In this document: positions 6,741 to 14,870 of the stretch, piece by piece
Layout of the letters: each line of letters begins with the position of its first letter
Numbering within the stretch: the stretch's first letter is position 1
From: an uncultured Clostridia bacterium
GTDB lineage: Bacteria; Bacillota; Clostridia; Oscillospirales; Ruminococcaceae
Reading direction: 5' to 3'
DNA length: 63,010 bases
NCBI GenBank assembly: GCA_937906945.1
Contig: CALCUE010000009.1
Span: forward strand, 1-63,010
The notes under the pieces: model-generated
Told to the model about the DNA's origin: nothing
Database searches by the model: none
The model's input: the letters and a program-made list of their open reading frames with translations, nothing else
Made by a program: the position numbers and the translations under genes

Positions 6741-9509
6741 ATGACAAAGACAGTTTCCAAAGCGTTGGCTTTTTTGCTGGCGGTGCTGATGCTTATGACT
6801 GTTTTTCCGATCAGCGTTTTCGCGGATACGCTGAAAATGACAGAGGTACAGGAGCCGGATTTCAGTGAAGAACAGCCGGAAGATAGAGAAGAGTTTTCAA
6901 CGGAAGAGGAAGATTCTGAACCGTTGGAGGCTTTGGAGGAGATTCAGAGAGTGAATCCTCCGGCGGAGATAATGGCGAAAACGACGCCCAAAACAGTAAC
7001 AGTTGCACAGGCACAGGAAAGATTGAATACGCTTAAAAATTTGTTTGTGGGGAAAGCTTTTACAGTTAGTGGAACGGCATGTAAAGCAGATCACAAAGAA
7101 GACGATAATTGTGCAAATGTTGTTAAAACGGAGTGGTGCAAAAATTTAGTGGGAATGGGGACAATAGATCCGGGAAACTTTCCTTACATTTACGATTATG
7201 ACGGCAGTAGAGGAAGTTATACTGGGTGGCAATGTTATGGATTTGCGTGCTTTGCCCATTGGTATATTTTTGCACAAAAAAATACGGACAATTTGGTTGG
7301 TAAACTTATAAAAACAGGTTCACTTACTTATTCTACTCTAAAAAGTGCATTGCCGGGCGATGTATTACAAACTAATGATTTTGGATCAAACGGTCATGCA
7401 ATGATTTTTATGAGTTGCAATAGTAGTGGATATACCGTCTTAGATTGCAATGGAATGAATAAAACAGATGGATATTGTGTTGTAAAAGTCAATACATATT
7501 CATATAGTTCAAGCAAACAGGTTTCTATTACCAGTGTGGAAAACTATGATCGGAACTCCACTTCTACCGTCAAAGTTACCGGCGTTTCGGTCAGCCCCAC
7601 ATCGGCAAGCTTAACGGTTGGCGCTACCAAAACCCTGACGGCAACGGTCAGCCCGTCCAACGCAACCAACAAAGCTGTTACCTGGTCGAGCACCAACACC
7701 GGCGTCGCGACCGTTTCCTCGTCTGGTGTGGTAACGGCCAAAGCAGCCGGATCGGCAACGATCAAAGCGACAACCTCGGACGGTGGTTATACGGCCAGTT
7801 GTTCGGTGACAGTCAATCCGAAAACTTATACGATATCTTATGATGCCAACGGCGGTGGCGGAGCACCAGGTGCCCAAACGAAAACCGCTGGTGTGGCGCT
7901 CAAGCTTTCGAGCACCATTCCGATCCGTTCCGGCTATACGTTCAAAGGGTGGCAGGCACCTTCCACCACGAAAAAAGGCGACTGGACGACCACTAAACCA
8001 ACCAGCGGAAGCTATGAAACAGGATATAAATTCTTCACATGGGGCTGCGAATGTAAAGACGCCAAACAATGGGGAGAAAATTATGATGATGACGATTATA
8101 CTTTTGCGGTTCGCATGACGAAAGCAAACGCCATTCAGCATATTAAAGATAATCCTAAATATTTTGGGACCTATTCCCCGAGTTTGGTACGGTATTTTTG
8201 GCTCATTGAAAGTACAAAAAAAGGTGCGCCGGATAGTGACGGGGATTGGGCCTATAAAGTAGGCGAAAATAGCCATGTTACGGTAAATTACATCGGGTTA
8301 AATGCTAAGGAAGAATTGGATAATTCCATCGTTGGAACGCGGAGCATTTGGAAGACGACATTCTGGTTTGAGTCCGAAGTTTATCGTCAAGATGTCACGG
8401 TTCCCGGCAAAATCTATCAGCCCGGTGATTCTTACACCACCGACGCGAATGTGACCCTGACAGCGGTTTGGGAAAAGAGCACACCAGAAACATATATGGT
8501 TATCTATAACGTTGCTGGCGGTGAAGGCGGGCCGGATACTCAAATTAAGACGCAGGGAGTCACGCTGAAGTTATCCACCACCATACCCACCCGCCCCGGC
8601 TACACTTTTAACTATTGGGAAGCAGATGACGGCACAATCTATGAGCCCGGGGCAGACTATACCAAGGATGAAACGACGGTGTTAACGGCAGAATGGAGTA
8701 TGGTGTTGTCATGGACTATTAAATACGATGCCAACGGAGGCATTGGAGCTCCGAGTAATAGTAGCAAATCAAGGGGTATTACTTTAAAACTTTCGACCAA
8801 GGTTCCTACCCGTTCCGGCTACACGTTCCTGTATTGGCAGGCGACAGATGGTACAATTTACGCACCTGGCGACAACTACACCAAGGATGAAACGACAACG
8901 CTGAAAGCAATCTGGGAGAAGAATGTGGAGGAAAACACACCGCAGATTATTGTGTCAAATGCGAAAGGTAGGCCGGGTGAAGAGGTAACAGTAACGATCA
9001 GCCTAAAAAACAATCCAGGAAATATTGGCATTATTAGCCTTCCTATCGCCTATGATGCTAATAAATTGACCTTGGTAGCGTTAAACGGAGAAAATATTCC
9101 AAATGGAGGATGGCAGATTAAGACGAATCCTATTTGGATGGGAGGACCTACAGGATATAACGGGGTAGTTCTTACTGCGATATTCAAAATAAACGCAAAT
9201 GCTGACTTTGGAGAAACCGTTATTTCGGTCGAAAATAAATTTGCTATCCGAGATTTCGATACGGAAGAGGTCGTTGATTTTTCTGTTGTTAGCGGCACCT
9301 TGAATATTAGCAACAGAATAGCGGGAGATGTAAATGGTGACGGAGAAGTAGATAGTGCAGATTTGCTTCGACTTCATAAATATTTGGCCGGCTATAATGT
9401 GGTAATTGATGAAAGTGCCTCAAATGTAAATGGGGATGGAGAAGTAGATAGCGCGGATTTGCTTCGACTTCATAAATTCCTTGCAGGATATTCTGTACAA
9501 TTAGTCTAA
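6741..9509 (+). CDS. Secreted multidomain protein: peptidase-like, Ig-like, InlB repeats, cohesin, dockerin
   Basis: A 922-residue exported protein. Residues 1-29 are a signal peptide ending SVFAD. Residues about 90-270 resemble an NlpC/P60- or CHAP-type cysteine hydrolase: GWQCYGFACFAHW around 155-167 supplies a candidate cysteine and GHAMIFM near 219 a candidate histidine. Residues 276-360 are a bacterial Ig-like (Big_2) domain (VSVSPTSASLTVGATKTLTA). Three InlB/Flg_new repeats follow (YDANGG...SGYTF...W) at about 362-400, 584-654 and 657-727. Residues 732-855 form a cohesin-like domain (NPGNIGIISLPIAYD). Residues 862-922 are a type I dockerin with two calcium loops, each containing NGDGEVDSADLLRLHK. 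Having cohesin and dockerin in one chain makes it an adaptor as well as an effector. The next gene encodes a wall-anchored cohesin closely similar to this one. Confidence 0.85.
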   Translation: MTKTVSKALAFLLAVLMLMTVFPISVFADTLKMTEVQEPDFSEEQPEDREEFSTEEEDSEPLEALEEIQRVNPPAEIMAKTTPKTVTVAQAQERLNTLKNLFVGKAFTVSGTACKADHKEDDNCANVVKTEWCKNLVGMGTIDPGNFPYIYDYDGSRGSYTGWQCYGFACFAHWYIFAQKNTDNLVGKLIKTGSLTYSTLKSALPGDVLQTNDFGSNGHAMIFMSCNSSGYTVLDCNGMNKTDGYCVVKVNTYSYSSSKQVSITSVENYDRNSTSTVKVTGVSVSPTSASLTVGATKTLTATVSPSNATNKAVTWSSTNTGVATVSSSGVVTAKAAGSATIKATTSDGGYTASCSVTVNPKTYTISYDANGGGGAPGAQTKTAGVALKLSSTIPIRSGYTFKGWQAPSTTKKGDWTTTKPTSGSYETGYKFFTWGCECKDAKQWGENYDDDDYTFAVRMTKANAIQHIKDNPKYFGTYSPSLVRYFWLIESTKKGAPDSDGDWAYKVGENSHVTVNYIGLNAKEELDNSIVGTRSIWKTTFWFESEVYRQDVTVPGKIYQPGDSYTTDANVTLTAVWEKSTPETYMVIYNVAGGEGGPDTQIKTQGVTLKLSTTIPTRPGYTFNYWEADDGTIYEPGADYTKDETTVLTAEWSMVLSWTIKYDANGGIGAPSNSSKSRGITLKLSTKVPTRSGYTFLYWQATDGTIYAPGDNYTKDETTTLKAIWEKNVEENTPQIIVSNAKGRPGEEVTVTISLKNNPGNIGIISLPIAYDANKLTLVALNGENIPNGGWQIKTNPIWMGGPTGYNGVVLTAIFKINANADFGETVISVENKFAIRDFDTEEVVDFSVVSGTLNISNRIAGDVNGDGEVDSADLLRLHKYLAGYNVVIDESASNVNGDGEVDSADLLRLHKFLAGYSVQLV

Positions 9510-9527
9510 AATAATAGGAGGATAAAA

Positions 9528-10895
9528 ATGAAAAAGATAGTAGCTGCTTTTTTGACAATTTTTCTCATTATGGCATTGGAAATTACTGCGATGGCAGAAC
9601 AAACAAAACTGGTTGTTTCATCCGTAGAAAATGTTTTACCCAAAAATGAAATAACGCTTACGGTTTCTCTGGAGAATAGTCCTGGAAATATTGGCGTAAT
9701 TAATCTTCCGATTTCTTATGATGAAGATAGATTGACTCTGGAAGCAATGAACGGAGAGAATATACCTAATGGAGGATGGCAAATTAAAACGACTCCTGTT
9801 TGGACGGGTGGCCCGACAGAATATGGTGGTGTAATCCTCAAAATCAAGTTCAAAGTAAAAGAAGATGCACCGGCAGGGCTTGCCAAAGTTACCATTGGGG
9901 GAAAATTTGCAATTCTGGATTTTGATACAGAAGAAGCGATTCCTTGTATAGTGATTCCTGGTGGTATTACGGTTATTGGTGAAGATAAACCTTGTGAGCA
10001 CGCCAACACAGAAATCATTAACAAAAAAGACGCTTCCTGCACGGCGAAGGGCTATACCGGTGATACCTATTGCAATGACTGCAAATCCACGATTGCCTAT
10101 GGCAAAGAAATTGACATGATTTCTCATGAATGGATCGATGATGATGTGAACGATAAAGCGGCAACTTGCACCGAAGGTGGATATGACGCTCAGAAATGCA
10201 AAAATTGCACGGCAACTCAGCACATCAATGAAGTAGGTCCGCTCAACCATGATTGGGTGGCTGATGACGCCAACGACAAAGCGGCCACCTGCACCGAAGG
10301 TGGATATGATGCGGAAAAATGCAGTCGTTGTCCGGCAACCCGCCACGTCAATGAGGTAGGTCCGCTCAACCATGATTGGGTGGCTGATGATGCTAACGAC
10401 AAAGCGGCCACCTGCACCGAAGGTGGATATGACGCGGAAAAATGCAGCCGTTGCCCGGCAACCCGCCACGTCAATGAAGTTGATCCTTTGGGTCATGACC
10501 TTGATGAGGACATTACCGAAGAAGCAACCTGCACAAAACCCGGGAAAAAAGACGTTTTCTGCAAACGGGAAGGCTGTGACTATGTGGAAGAGGACGTAGT
10601 AATTCCTGCCCTTGGCCATAAATGGGGCTCTTGGACGACCGTAAAAGAAGCTACAGAAAAAGAAAAGGGACTTGAAAAACGGACTTGCCAGAGAGAAGGT
10701 TGTCAGTTTGAGGAAACCAGAGAAACAAAGAAAATCAGTAAAGACAATACCTTCATTATTCTTGGTGGAAAAAATAAAGATAACAAAAACGGCAACGAGA
10801 CCAACCCGAATACCGGCGCGACGGTCTGTGTTGGCATCGCGGCTCTTGTGACTTTGAGCGGAGCGGGTGCTGTTATCTCGCGGAAAAAACATTGA
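9528..10895 (+). CDS. Cell-wall-anchored cohesin protein with cysteine-rich repeats
   Basis: A 455-residue surface protein, 18 bases after the preceding gene and with its own GGAGG. Residues 1-24 are a signal peptide. Residues 26-150 form a cohesin-like domain that shares long identical blocks with the cohesin of the upstream protein (NGENIPNGGWQIKT, FAI-DFDTEE). Residues about 155-405 consist of six tandem modules of roughly 41 residues, each with C...C..C and a H-D/E-W start; two are nearly identical at DNA level. The C-terminus has the sortase-type signal NPNTG at about 426-430, a hydrophobic stretch and RKKH. This suggests display on peptidoglycan, offering a cohesin to dockerin-bearing partners such as the upstream protein. 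No enzymatic domain is seen. Confidence 0.83.
   Translation: MKKIVAAFLTIFLIMALEITAMAEQTKLVVSSVENVLPKNEITLTVSLENSPGNIGVINLPISYDEDRLTLEAMNGENIPNGGWQIKTTPVWTGGPTEYGGVILKIKFKVKEDAPAGLAKVTIGGKFAILDFDTEEAIPCIVIPGGITVIGEDKPCEHANTEIINKKDASCTAKGYTGDTYCNDCKSTIAYGKEIDMISHEWIDDDVNDKAATCTEGGYDAQKCKNCTATQHINEVGPLNHDWVADDANDKAATCTEGGYDAEKCSRCPATRHVNEVGPLNHDWVADDANDKAATCTEGGYDAEKCSRCPATRHVNEVDPLGHDLDEDITEEATCTKPGKKDVFCKREGCDYVEEDVVIPALGHKWGSWTTVKEATEKEKGLEKRTCQREGCQFEETRETKKISKDNTFIILGGKNKDNKNGNETNPNTGATVCVGIAALVTLSGAGAVISRKKH
10126..10495 (+). repeat. Tandem 123-bp coding repeats
   Basis: Three consecutive copies of a 123-base unit inside the wall-anchored cohesin gene, beginning near 10125, 10248 and 10371. 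The second and third are almost identical in DNA; the first has diverged. Further, weaker copies at protein level lie on both sides. Near-identity at the DNA level points to recent duplication or ongoing copy-number change. Confidence 0.8.
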
Positions 10896-10903
10896 TCAAA
10901 GCA

Positions 10904-10935
10904 AAAAAACAGCCCCAATTTGGGGCTGTTTTTTA
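10904..10935. terminator. Bidirectional terminator after the cohesin operon
   Basis: A palindrome built on AACAGCCCCAA/TTGGGGCTGTT with A and T runs on both sides. It lies between the convergent cohesin gene and the phosphofructokinase gene, whose stop is at 10945. Confidence 0.9.
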
Positions 10936-10944
10936 TGTATCTTT

Positions 10945-12198
10945 TCAATTTTCCGGTTCAGCGGGGATACGCTTGAGGTGGGCGTATTTCGGCATACCGT
11001 TTTCAAGCGGGAATTCGGTATTGCCTTGAATGAGGGGCAGAATATACTCCATGAATTTTTCATTGACATTGTTGCCTTCCTCGTTGATCCAATCACGGGG
11101 CACGCATTTTTCAACGTTGGCCACTTCGGAAAGCGGGACCAGTTCGGTTTTGCACTCATAACCGTTTTCCATGGAGCGGACGAAGGAGACCATTTTGCCG
11201 CTCTCTCCGGCAACGGCGGCTTCGACGGCCACTTTACCGGCAAGGAAAGCTTCGTCACGGTCTGTTTTGGAGGCGACGTGCGCGCCGCAGCGCTGAAGCA
11301 GAGACAGTTCAATGCCACGGACTTTGGCACCGGTACGTTCCCGGATCATGTTGGCCATGGTGGTGGCAAGGCCGCCGAGCTGGGTGTGACCGAAGGAATC
11401 GACAACGGACGACGTGTTGGGGCCGTATTCGCTGATGAGCTTGCCGTTTTTATCGTGGATGCCCTCGGACATGACGATGACGATGCGTTTGTGATGCTTG
11501 TGGAATTCTTCCAGATCGGCGAAGAATTTCTCAATGTCGAAATCGACCTCCGGAAGGTAGATGAAAGCCGGTCCCTGGCAGGAGAGTTTGGCAAGGCAGG
11601 CGGCGCCGGCAAGCCAACCGGCACCACGACCCATAGCTTCTATGACAACGATGGCTTCTTTGTCATAGACGTGGACGTCATTGATGACTTCGGCGGTAGA
11701 AACGGCGATATATTTCGCGGCGGAACCGAAACCGGGGCAATGGTCCGTATGGTCCAGGTCGTTATCAATGGTTTTCGGAACGCCGATGATGCGGCACTCG
11801 TAATCCTGCGTCTTCATGTATTCGGAGATTTTGTTACAGGTATCCATGCTGTCGTTGCCGCCATTGTAGAAGAAGTAACGGACGTTATATTTTTTGAAAA
11901 TTTCAAGGATACGCCGGTAATCCGTATCGTCTTCCTCGAACGGTTTCAGCTTGTAGCGGCAGCTCCGGATGAGGGAAGCCGGCGTCGTCATCATCAGTTC
12001 CAGTACTTCGGGGTCCTCTTTTCCCATATCGAGGATATCGTCGTCGAGGACGCCGCGAATGCCGTGTTGAGCGGCCAGAACTTTCGTGATACAATTCTGT
12101 TCCATTGCGGTTTTGATGACGCCATAAGCGCTGGCGTTGATAACAGCGGAAGGACCGCCGGATTGGCCGATCAGGCAGGCACCGATAAGTTCGGACAT
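10945..12198 (-). CDS. 6-phosphofructokinase, pyrophosphate-dependent type
   Basis: A 417-residue phosphofructokinase that phosphorylates fructose 6-phosphate in glycolysis. The donor-site motifs point to pyrophosphate rather than ATP: GGNDSMDT has Asp where ATP enzymes have Gly, and GVPKTIDNDL has the Lys characteristic of PPi enzymes. The catalytic TIDND aspartates are present, as is the MGRGAGWLA stretch. The chosen ATG at 12198 follows AAAGGAG; an upstream in-frame ATG has no site. A reversible PPi enzyme is common in anaerobic Clostridia. It is monocistronic, with its own promoter and a terminator. Confidence 0.9.
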   Translation of the reverse strand: MSELIGACLIGQSGGPSAVINASAYGVIKTAMEQNCITKVLAAQHGIRGVLDDDILDMGKEDPEVLELMMTTPASLIRSCRYKLKPFEEDDTDYRRILEIFKKYNVRYFFYNGGNDSMDTCNKISEYMKTQDYECRIIGVPKTIDNDLDHTDHCPGFGSAAKYIAVSTAEVINDVHVYDKEAIVVIEAMGRGAGWLAGAACLAKLSCQGPAFIYLPEVDFDIEKFFADLEEFHKHHKRIVIVMSEGIHDKNGKLISEYGPNTSSVVDSFGHTQLGGLATTMANMIRERTGAKVRGIELSLLQRCGAHVASKTDRDEAFLAGKVAVEAAVAGESGKMVSFVRSMENGYECKTELVPLSEVANVEKCVPRDWINEEGNNVNEKFMEYILPLIQGNTEFPLENGMPKYAHLKRIPAEPEN

Positions 12199-12228
12199 AG
12201 TCAAATCTCCTTTGCGTTTTATGGACAT

Positions 12229-12257
12229 ATTTTATCACAAAAAACAAAGAGGTTCAA
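12229..12257 (-). promoter_or_regulatory. Sigma-A promoter of the phosphofructokinase gene
   Basis: On the reverse strand TTGAAC (12252-12257), a 17-base spacer and TAAAAT (12229-12234), 31 bases before the ATG. Confidence 0.65.
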
Positions 12258-12374
12258 TAAAAAATCGCATATTCTATAGAAAGTGCATAAACGGCATTTG
12301 GAACAGAATGGTTATTGTGCATTTTTTATGATATTTTCGGCAGATTGACGAAATCGGCCGCGATTTTTTGTAAG

Positions 12375-12403
12375 TTGCAAAGAGATAAAGGAATTGGTAT
12401 AAT
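12375..12403 (+). promoter_or_regulatory. Sigma-A promoter of the small membrane protein gene
   Basis: TTGCAA, 17 bases, TATAAT; the ribosome site AAAGGAGG and GTG start follow at 12423-12440. Confidence 0.7.
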
Positions 12404-12437
12404 AAAAATGATATCGGCAGTCAAAGGAGGAAATTCC

Positions 12438-12944
12438 GTGGAAAGAAATCGAAGAAAATCCATCGCAACGCTGATCGTGACTCTGATTTTTGTCCTTTTG
12501 GTCATCGGGGCTTCCGTTGCCGCCGCTTTTTTGGGAAAAGAACCGGAAAAAAGTGAGGAATATCCGTGGATCACTTCTGATCCGGCTGTTAAAAACGGAA
12601 TGCTTGATGGAAGCTATTATTATGGCCCTAAGAACACCTCGGCAATCCTTTCCTATAAAATCGCGGAGACCATTCGGGTGGACGTGGATGGAAAAGGCGA
12701 TTTCCGGATCGAGAATTCCGGCAAGAATGTCTGCCTGATGAAGGTAAAGCTGGTGCTGAACGGAGAAACGATTTATGAGACCGGCTATATCAAACCGGAC
12801 CAGCATATTCTGAACGATCGGTTGGATAAGGTCCCAAACGGCGGTACCTATCAGTTGGAGGCGCTTTTTGAGGGCTTTGATCCTCAGACCGAAGAAAGTA
12901 TCGGGGTTACGAAAAAAGCCGTGGGACTGGTTGTAGCTAATTAA
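12438..12944 (+). CDS. Membrane-anchored protein of unknown function
   Basis: A 168-residue protein that I do not recognise. The GTG at 12438, 7 bases after AAAGGAGG, is the best start. The N-terminus is VERNRRKS followed by a single hydrophobic segment (residues about 10-33, rich in V, L, A), consistent with a type II membrane anchor. The rest (YPWITSDPAVKNGMLDG onward) is a predicted beta-rich extracytoplasmic domain with no cysteines arranged as a motif except one. It has its own promoter and terminator and stands alone between convergent or divergent unrelated genes. No function is proposed. Confidence 0.75.
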   Translation: MERNRRKSIATLIVTLIFVLLVIGASVAAAFLGKEPEKSEEYPWITSDPAVKNGMLDGSYYYGPKNTSAILSYKIAETIRVDVDGKGDFRIENSGKNVCLMKVKLVLNGETIYETGYIKPDQHILNDRLDKVPNGGTYQLEALFEGFDPQTEESIGVTKKAVGLVVAN

Positions 12945-12956
12945 GTACAGAAAAGA

Positions 12957-12986
12957 AAAGCCGACAGGTTTCCTGTCGGCTTTTTC
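12957..12986. terminator. Bidirectional terminator
   Basis: Stem AAGCCGACAGG/CCTGTCGGCTT with a 3-base loop and T run. It separates the convergent 12438 and DUF4363 genes. Confidence 0.9.
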
Positions 12987-13365
12987 AGAAGATATTTCGG
13001 AGAAGGGGAAGCTCCGCGTCCCGGATCTCTTCCAAAAGGATCCGGCAGCGCAGGATTTCGGCGGCCAGTTCACCTTCCTCCCCATAAAGAGCCAACGGTT
13101 CCAGACGGGCTACCGCCAACGTGACCTGATCAAGTTGGGTATGACGGACGATCCGGCAAAGCACCATCAGACGCTGATGCCAGAGAGAAGTCAGTTCTTG
13201 CGCGGCTTTCGCTGTTTCGGTGACGTCAGCCACAAGGCTCAGCTCATAGAGCGCCGCCAGTTGAAAGTCCATTTCCTGCTGAATTTTTGTGAGGAGAAAA
13301 AGACAGACGGTACTGGTGACAAGAACGACAACGATCAGAAAAAGAGCGATCCACATCCGTTTCAT
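12985..13365 (-). CDS. DUF4363 family protein
   Basis: A 126-residue protein with one N-terminal membrane segment (IALFLIVVVLVTSTVCLFLL) and a helical domain containing L-W-H at residues about 60-65, typical of DUF4363. Members of this family are commonly encoded directly after a DUF421 protein in Clostridia, as here, where the stop of DUF421 and this ATG overlap by 4 bases (ATGA). The function is unknown; the pair probably works together at the membrane. Confidence 0.8.
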   Translation of the reverse strand: MKRMWIALFLIVVVLVTSTVCLFLLTKIQQEMDFQLAALYELSLVADVTETAKAAQELTSLWHQRLMVLCRIVRHTQLDQVTLAVARLEPLALYGEEGELAAEILRCRILLEEIRDAELPLLRNIF

Positions 13366-14045
13366 TGATTTTTCTCCTTCCGGACAATAAAATAACGGGC
13401 CGATGGGTCGCAGGTCATCAAAAAAACATCCTCGGATCGGACATGGTTTTCCGAGAGCACGTTTTTCAGCCAGCGGCGGGTAAGGTTACAGGCTTCCAAA
13501 GCGGAAAAAACGATAGTTCCGTCGCTGATGAGCACCATGGGCGGCACGTCTCCCTGTGTGTCGGGAGAAGAGAAGAGCCCGTCCGGAGTGATGGGACGGT
13601 GCTCAAATTTCGGATAGACTGTCAATTGACCATTGGTTTCCACAATGGCCCAACCGACTTCCTGAATGTCAAAAATCCCATTGATGCGCAGTTGACTCAT
13701 CAGATCCTCAATGGAAAAACGCAGGTCCCGCATACTTTTCTGATCAATATTTCCGTTCCGGATGACGACGACCGGTTTCCCGGTGACCATGGTCTGAGCA
13801 CGGCTGCTTTTCAAGGTGAGGTAGGAGAGAAGCACCTCGGCGCTCATCAGCGTAAAAATCGGAACAATGGCGCCGAGCAGAGGAACATCGGTGTCTTCGA
13901 TAGACAAAGTGGCGATATTGGAAATGAGAATGGCGATAACGAATTCGGAGGGCTGCAGTTCACCGAGCTGACGTTTCCCCATGATCCGAAGGCAGAAAAT
14001 GATCAGGACATAAATGATCAACGTACGAAAAAAGACGATGAACAG
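13362..14045 (-). CDS. DUF421 (YetF-like) membrane protein
   Basis: A DUF421 protein with three N-terminal membrane helices and a cytoplasmic C-terminal domain. Diagnostic motifs are MGKRQLGELQPSEFVIAIL and the later SIEDLMSQLR. Known relatives include B. subtilis YetF and spore-membrane proteins such as SpoVAE-like YrbG homologues; the biochemical role is unknown. A TTG at 14021 would give 219 residues but cuts into the first helix and has no ribosome site. A GGAGG at 14053-14057 sits 7 bases before an in-frame CTG at 14043-14045, which gives 227 residues and the family-like start FIVFFRTLIIYVL. I therefore place the start there, a rare initiation codon. Confidence 0.85.
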   Translation of the reverse strand: MFIVFFRTLIIYVLIIFCLRIMGKRQLGELQPSEFVIAILISNIATLSIEDTDVPLLGAIVPIFTLMSAEVLLSYLTLKSSRAQTMVTGKPVVVIRNGNIDQKSMRDLRFSIEDLMSQLRINGIFDIQEVGWAIVETNGQLTVYPKFEHRPITPDGLFSSPDTQGDVPPMVLISDGTIVFSALEACNLTRRWLKNVLSENHVRSEDVFLMTCDPSARYFIVRKEKNQ

Positions 14046-14110
14046 AAAAATCCCTCCCCAAGAGTCCTTATTTCAGTATGCCCGGAAAAAAGAAAAATAG
14101 CCGGGAAAAC

Positions 14111-14139
14111 TTGCAAGGGAATAAAAGAAATGATATACT
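14111..14139 (+). promoter_or_regulatory. Sigma-A promoter of the signal peptidase operon
   Basis: TTGCAA, 17 bases, TATACT; the AAAAGGAG ribosome site of the signal peptidase follows at about 14169. Confidence 0.7.
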
Positions 14140-14183
14140 TATAAAATACGATAAAAGTTCTTTAGCCGAAAAGGAGTTTCCAC

Positions 14184-14750
14184 ATGGAAGAAAAAAATGA
14201 CGTTTTCGCTGAACAGAGGAAACGGATCGAAAAAGAGAAAAAAGTCAAGTCGGAGATCTGGGACTGGGTAAAAACGATTTTCTTTTACTGCGTCCTTCCG
14301 GTGGCGATTTTTGAGTGCTTCTGCTTTGTAGCCAGTGTTCCGACCGGTTCCATGGAAACCACCGTTCCCACCGGCTCCCAGGTCATCACGACCCGCTGTT
14401 TTAATAAAGACAACATCAAGAGGGGACAGGTCGTCGTTTTTTATAACGACGAGCAGGGATTGATGCTGTTCAAGCGCTGCATCGGTATTCCGGGCGACAC
14501 CATCGAGTTTGACGGTACCGGTGACGTTTATATCAACGGAGAACGCTATGATGAGCCTTACGTCAGTTCGTTTTCGGATTTTGCCGGAACCTTTGAGGTA
14601 CCGGAAGACTGCTATTTCTTCTGCGGTGATAACCGCCGCTGGTCGCTGGATGCCCGCTTTTGGGAGCAACCGTATATCAACAAAGAAAACGTCAAAGGAA
14701 TTGCCCGGTTCGTGATTTTCCCGTTCCGCAGTTTCGGCGTTGTCCAATGA
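14184..14750 (+). CDS. lepB: Signal peptidase I
   Basis: A 188-residue type I signal peptidase, which cleaves signal peptides of exported proteins at the outer face of the membrane. The N-terminal 30 residues are charged, followed by one membrane helix (IFFYCVLPVAIFECFCFV). The catalytic Ser is in PTGSMETTV and the Lys in MLFKRCIGIPGD; box E reads CGDNRRWSLDARFW. The normal GDNR..S.DSR motif has A in place of S, a mild variant. It is followed at 18 bases by a 33-residue peptide gene and mnmA. Confidence 0.92.
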   Translation: MEEKNDVFAEQRKRIEKEKKVKSEIWDWVKTIFFYCVLPVAIFECFCFVASVPTGSMETTVPTGSQVITTRCFNKDNIKRGQVVVFYNDEQGLMLFKRCIGIPGDTIEFDGTGDVYINGERYDEPYVSSFSDFAGTFEVPEDCYFFCGDNRRWSLDARFWEQPYINKENVKGIARFVIFPFRSFGVVQ

Positions 14751-14768
14751 AAACAAGGGAGTAAAAAA

Positions 14769-14870
14769 ATGAAAACAAAACTCTGGGTAAGAATTCTCGT
14801 GATTGTTTTAATTTTGGCGATGGTCGTTCCGTCGTTCGCGTTCGCTCTTTCCTACGCGTTGGGTCTATGA
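14769..14870 (+). CDS. 33-residue hydrophobic peptide
   Basis: A short frame from ATG at 14769, preceded by AGGGAG, to TGA at 14870. The product starts MKTKLWVRILVIVLILAMVV and ends SFAFALSYALGL, i.e. a charged N-terminus and a single membrane segment with a signal-peptide-like SFAFA. Its stop overlaps the mnmA ATG by 4 bases (ATGA), so translation of mnmA is probably coupled to it. Good ribosome site and exact overlap argue that it is translated. It could be a small membrane protein, a substrate of the adjacent signal peptidase, or merely a coupling leader. It matches no family I know. Confidence 0.55.
   Translation: MKTKLWVRILVIVLILAMVVPSFAFALSYALGL

Noticed and set aside
10126..10495. CRISPR-like direct repeats
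   Set aside because: The repeats are contiguous, 123 bases long and in frame; they are protein modules.
9636..10892. 418-codon reverse frame opposite the wall-anchored cohesin gene
   Set aside because: Low-complexity translation of the repeats; no ribosome site or promoter.
10867..12279. Long plus-strand frame opposite phosphofructokinase
   Set aside because: The phosphofructokinase on the other strand is unmistakable, with promoter and terminator.
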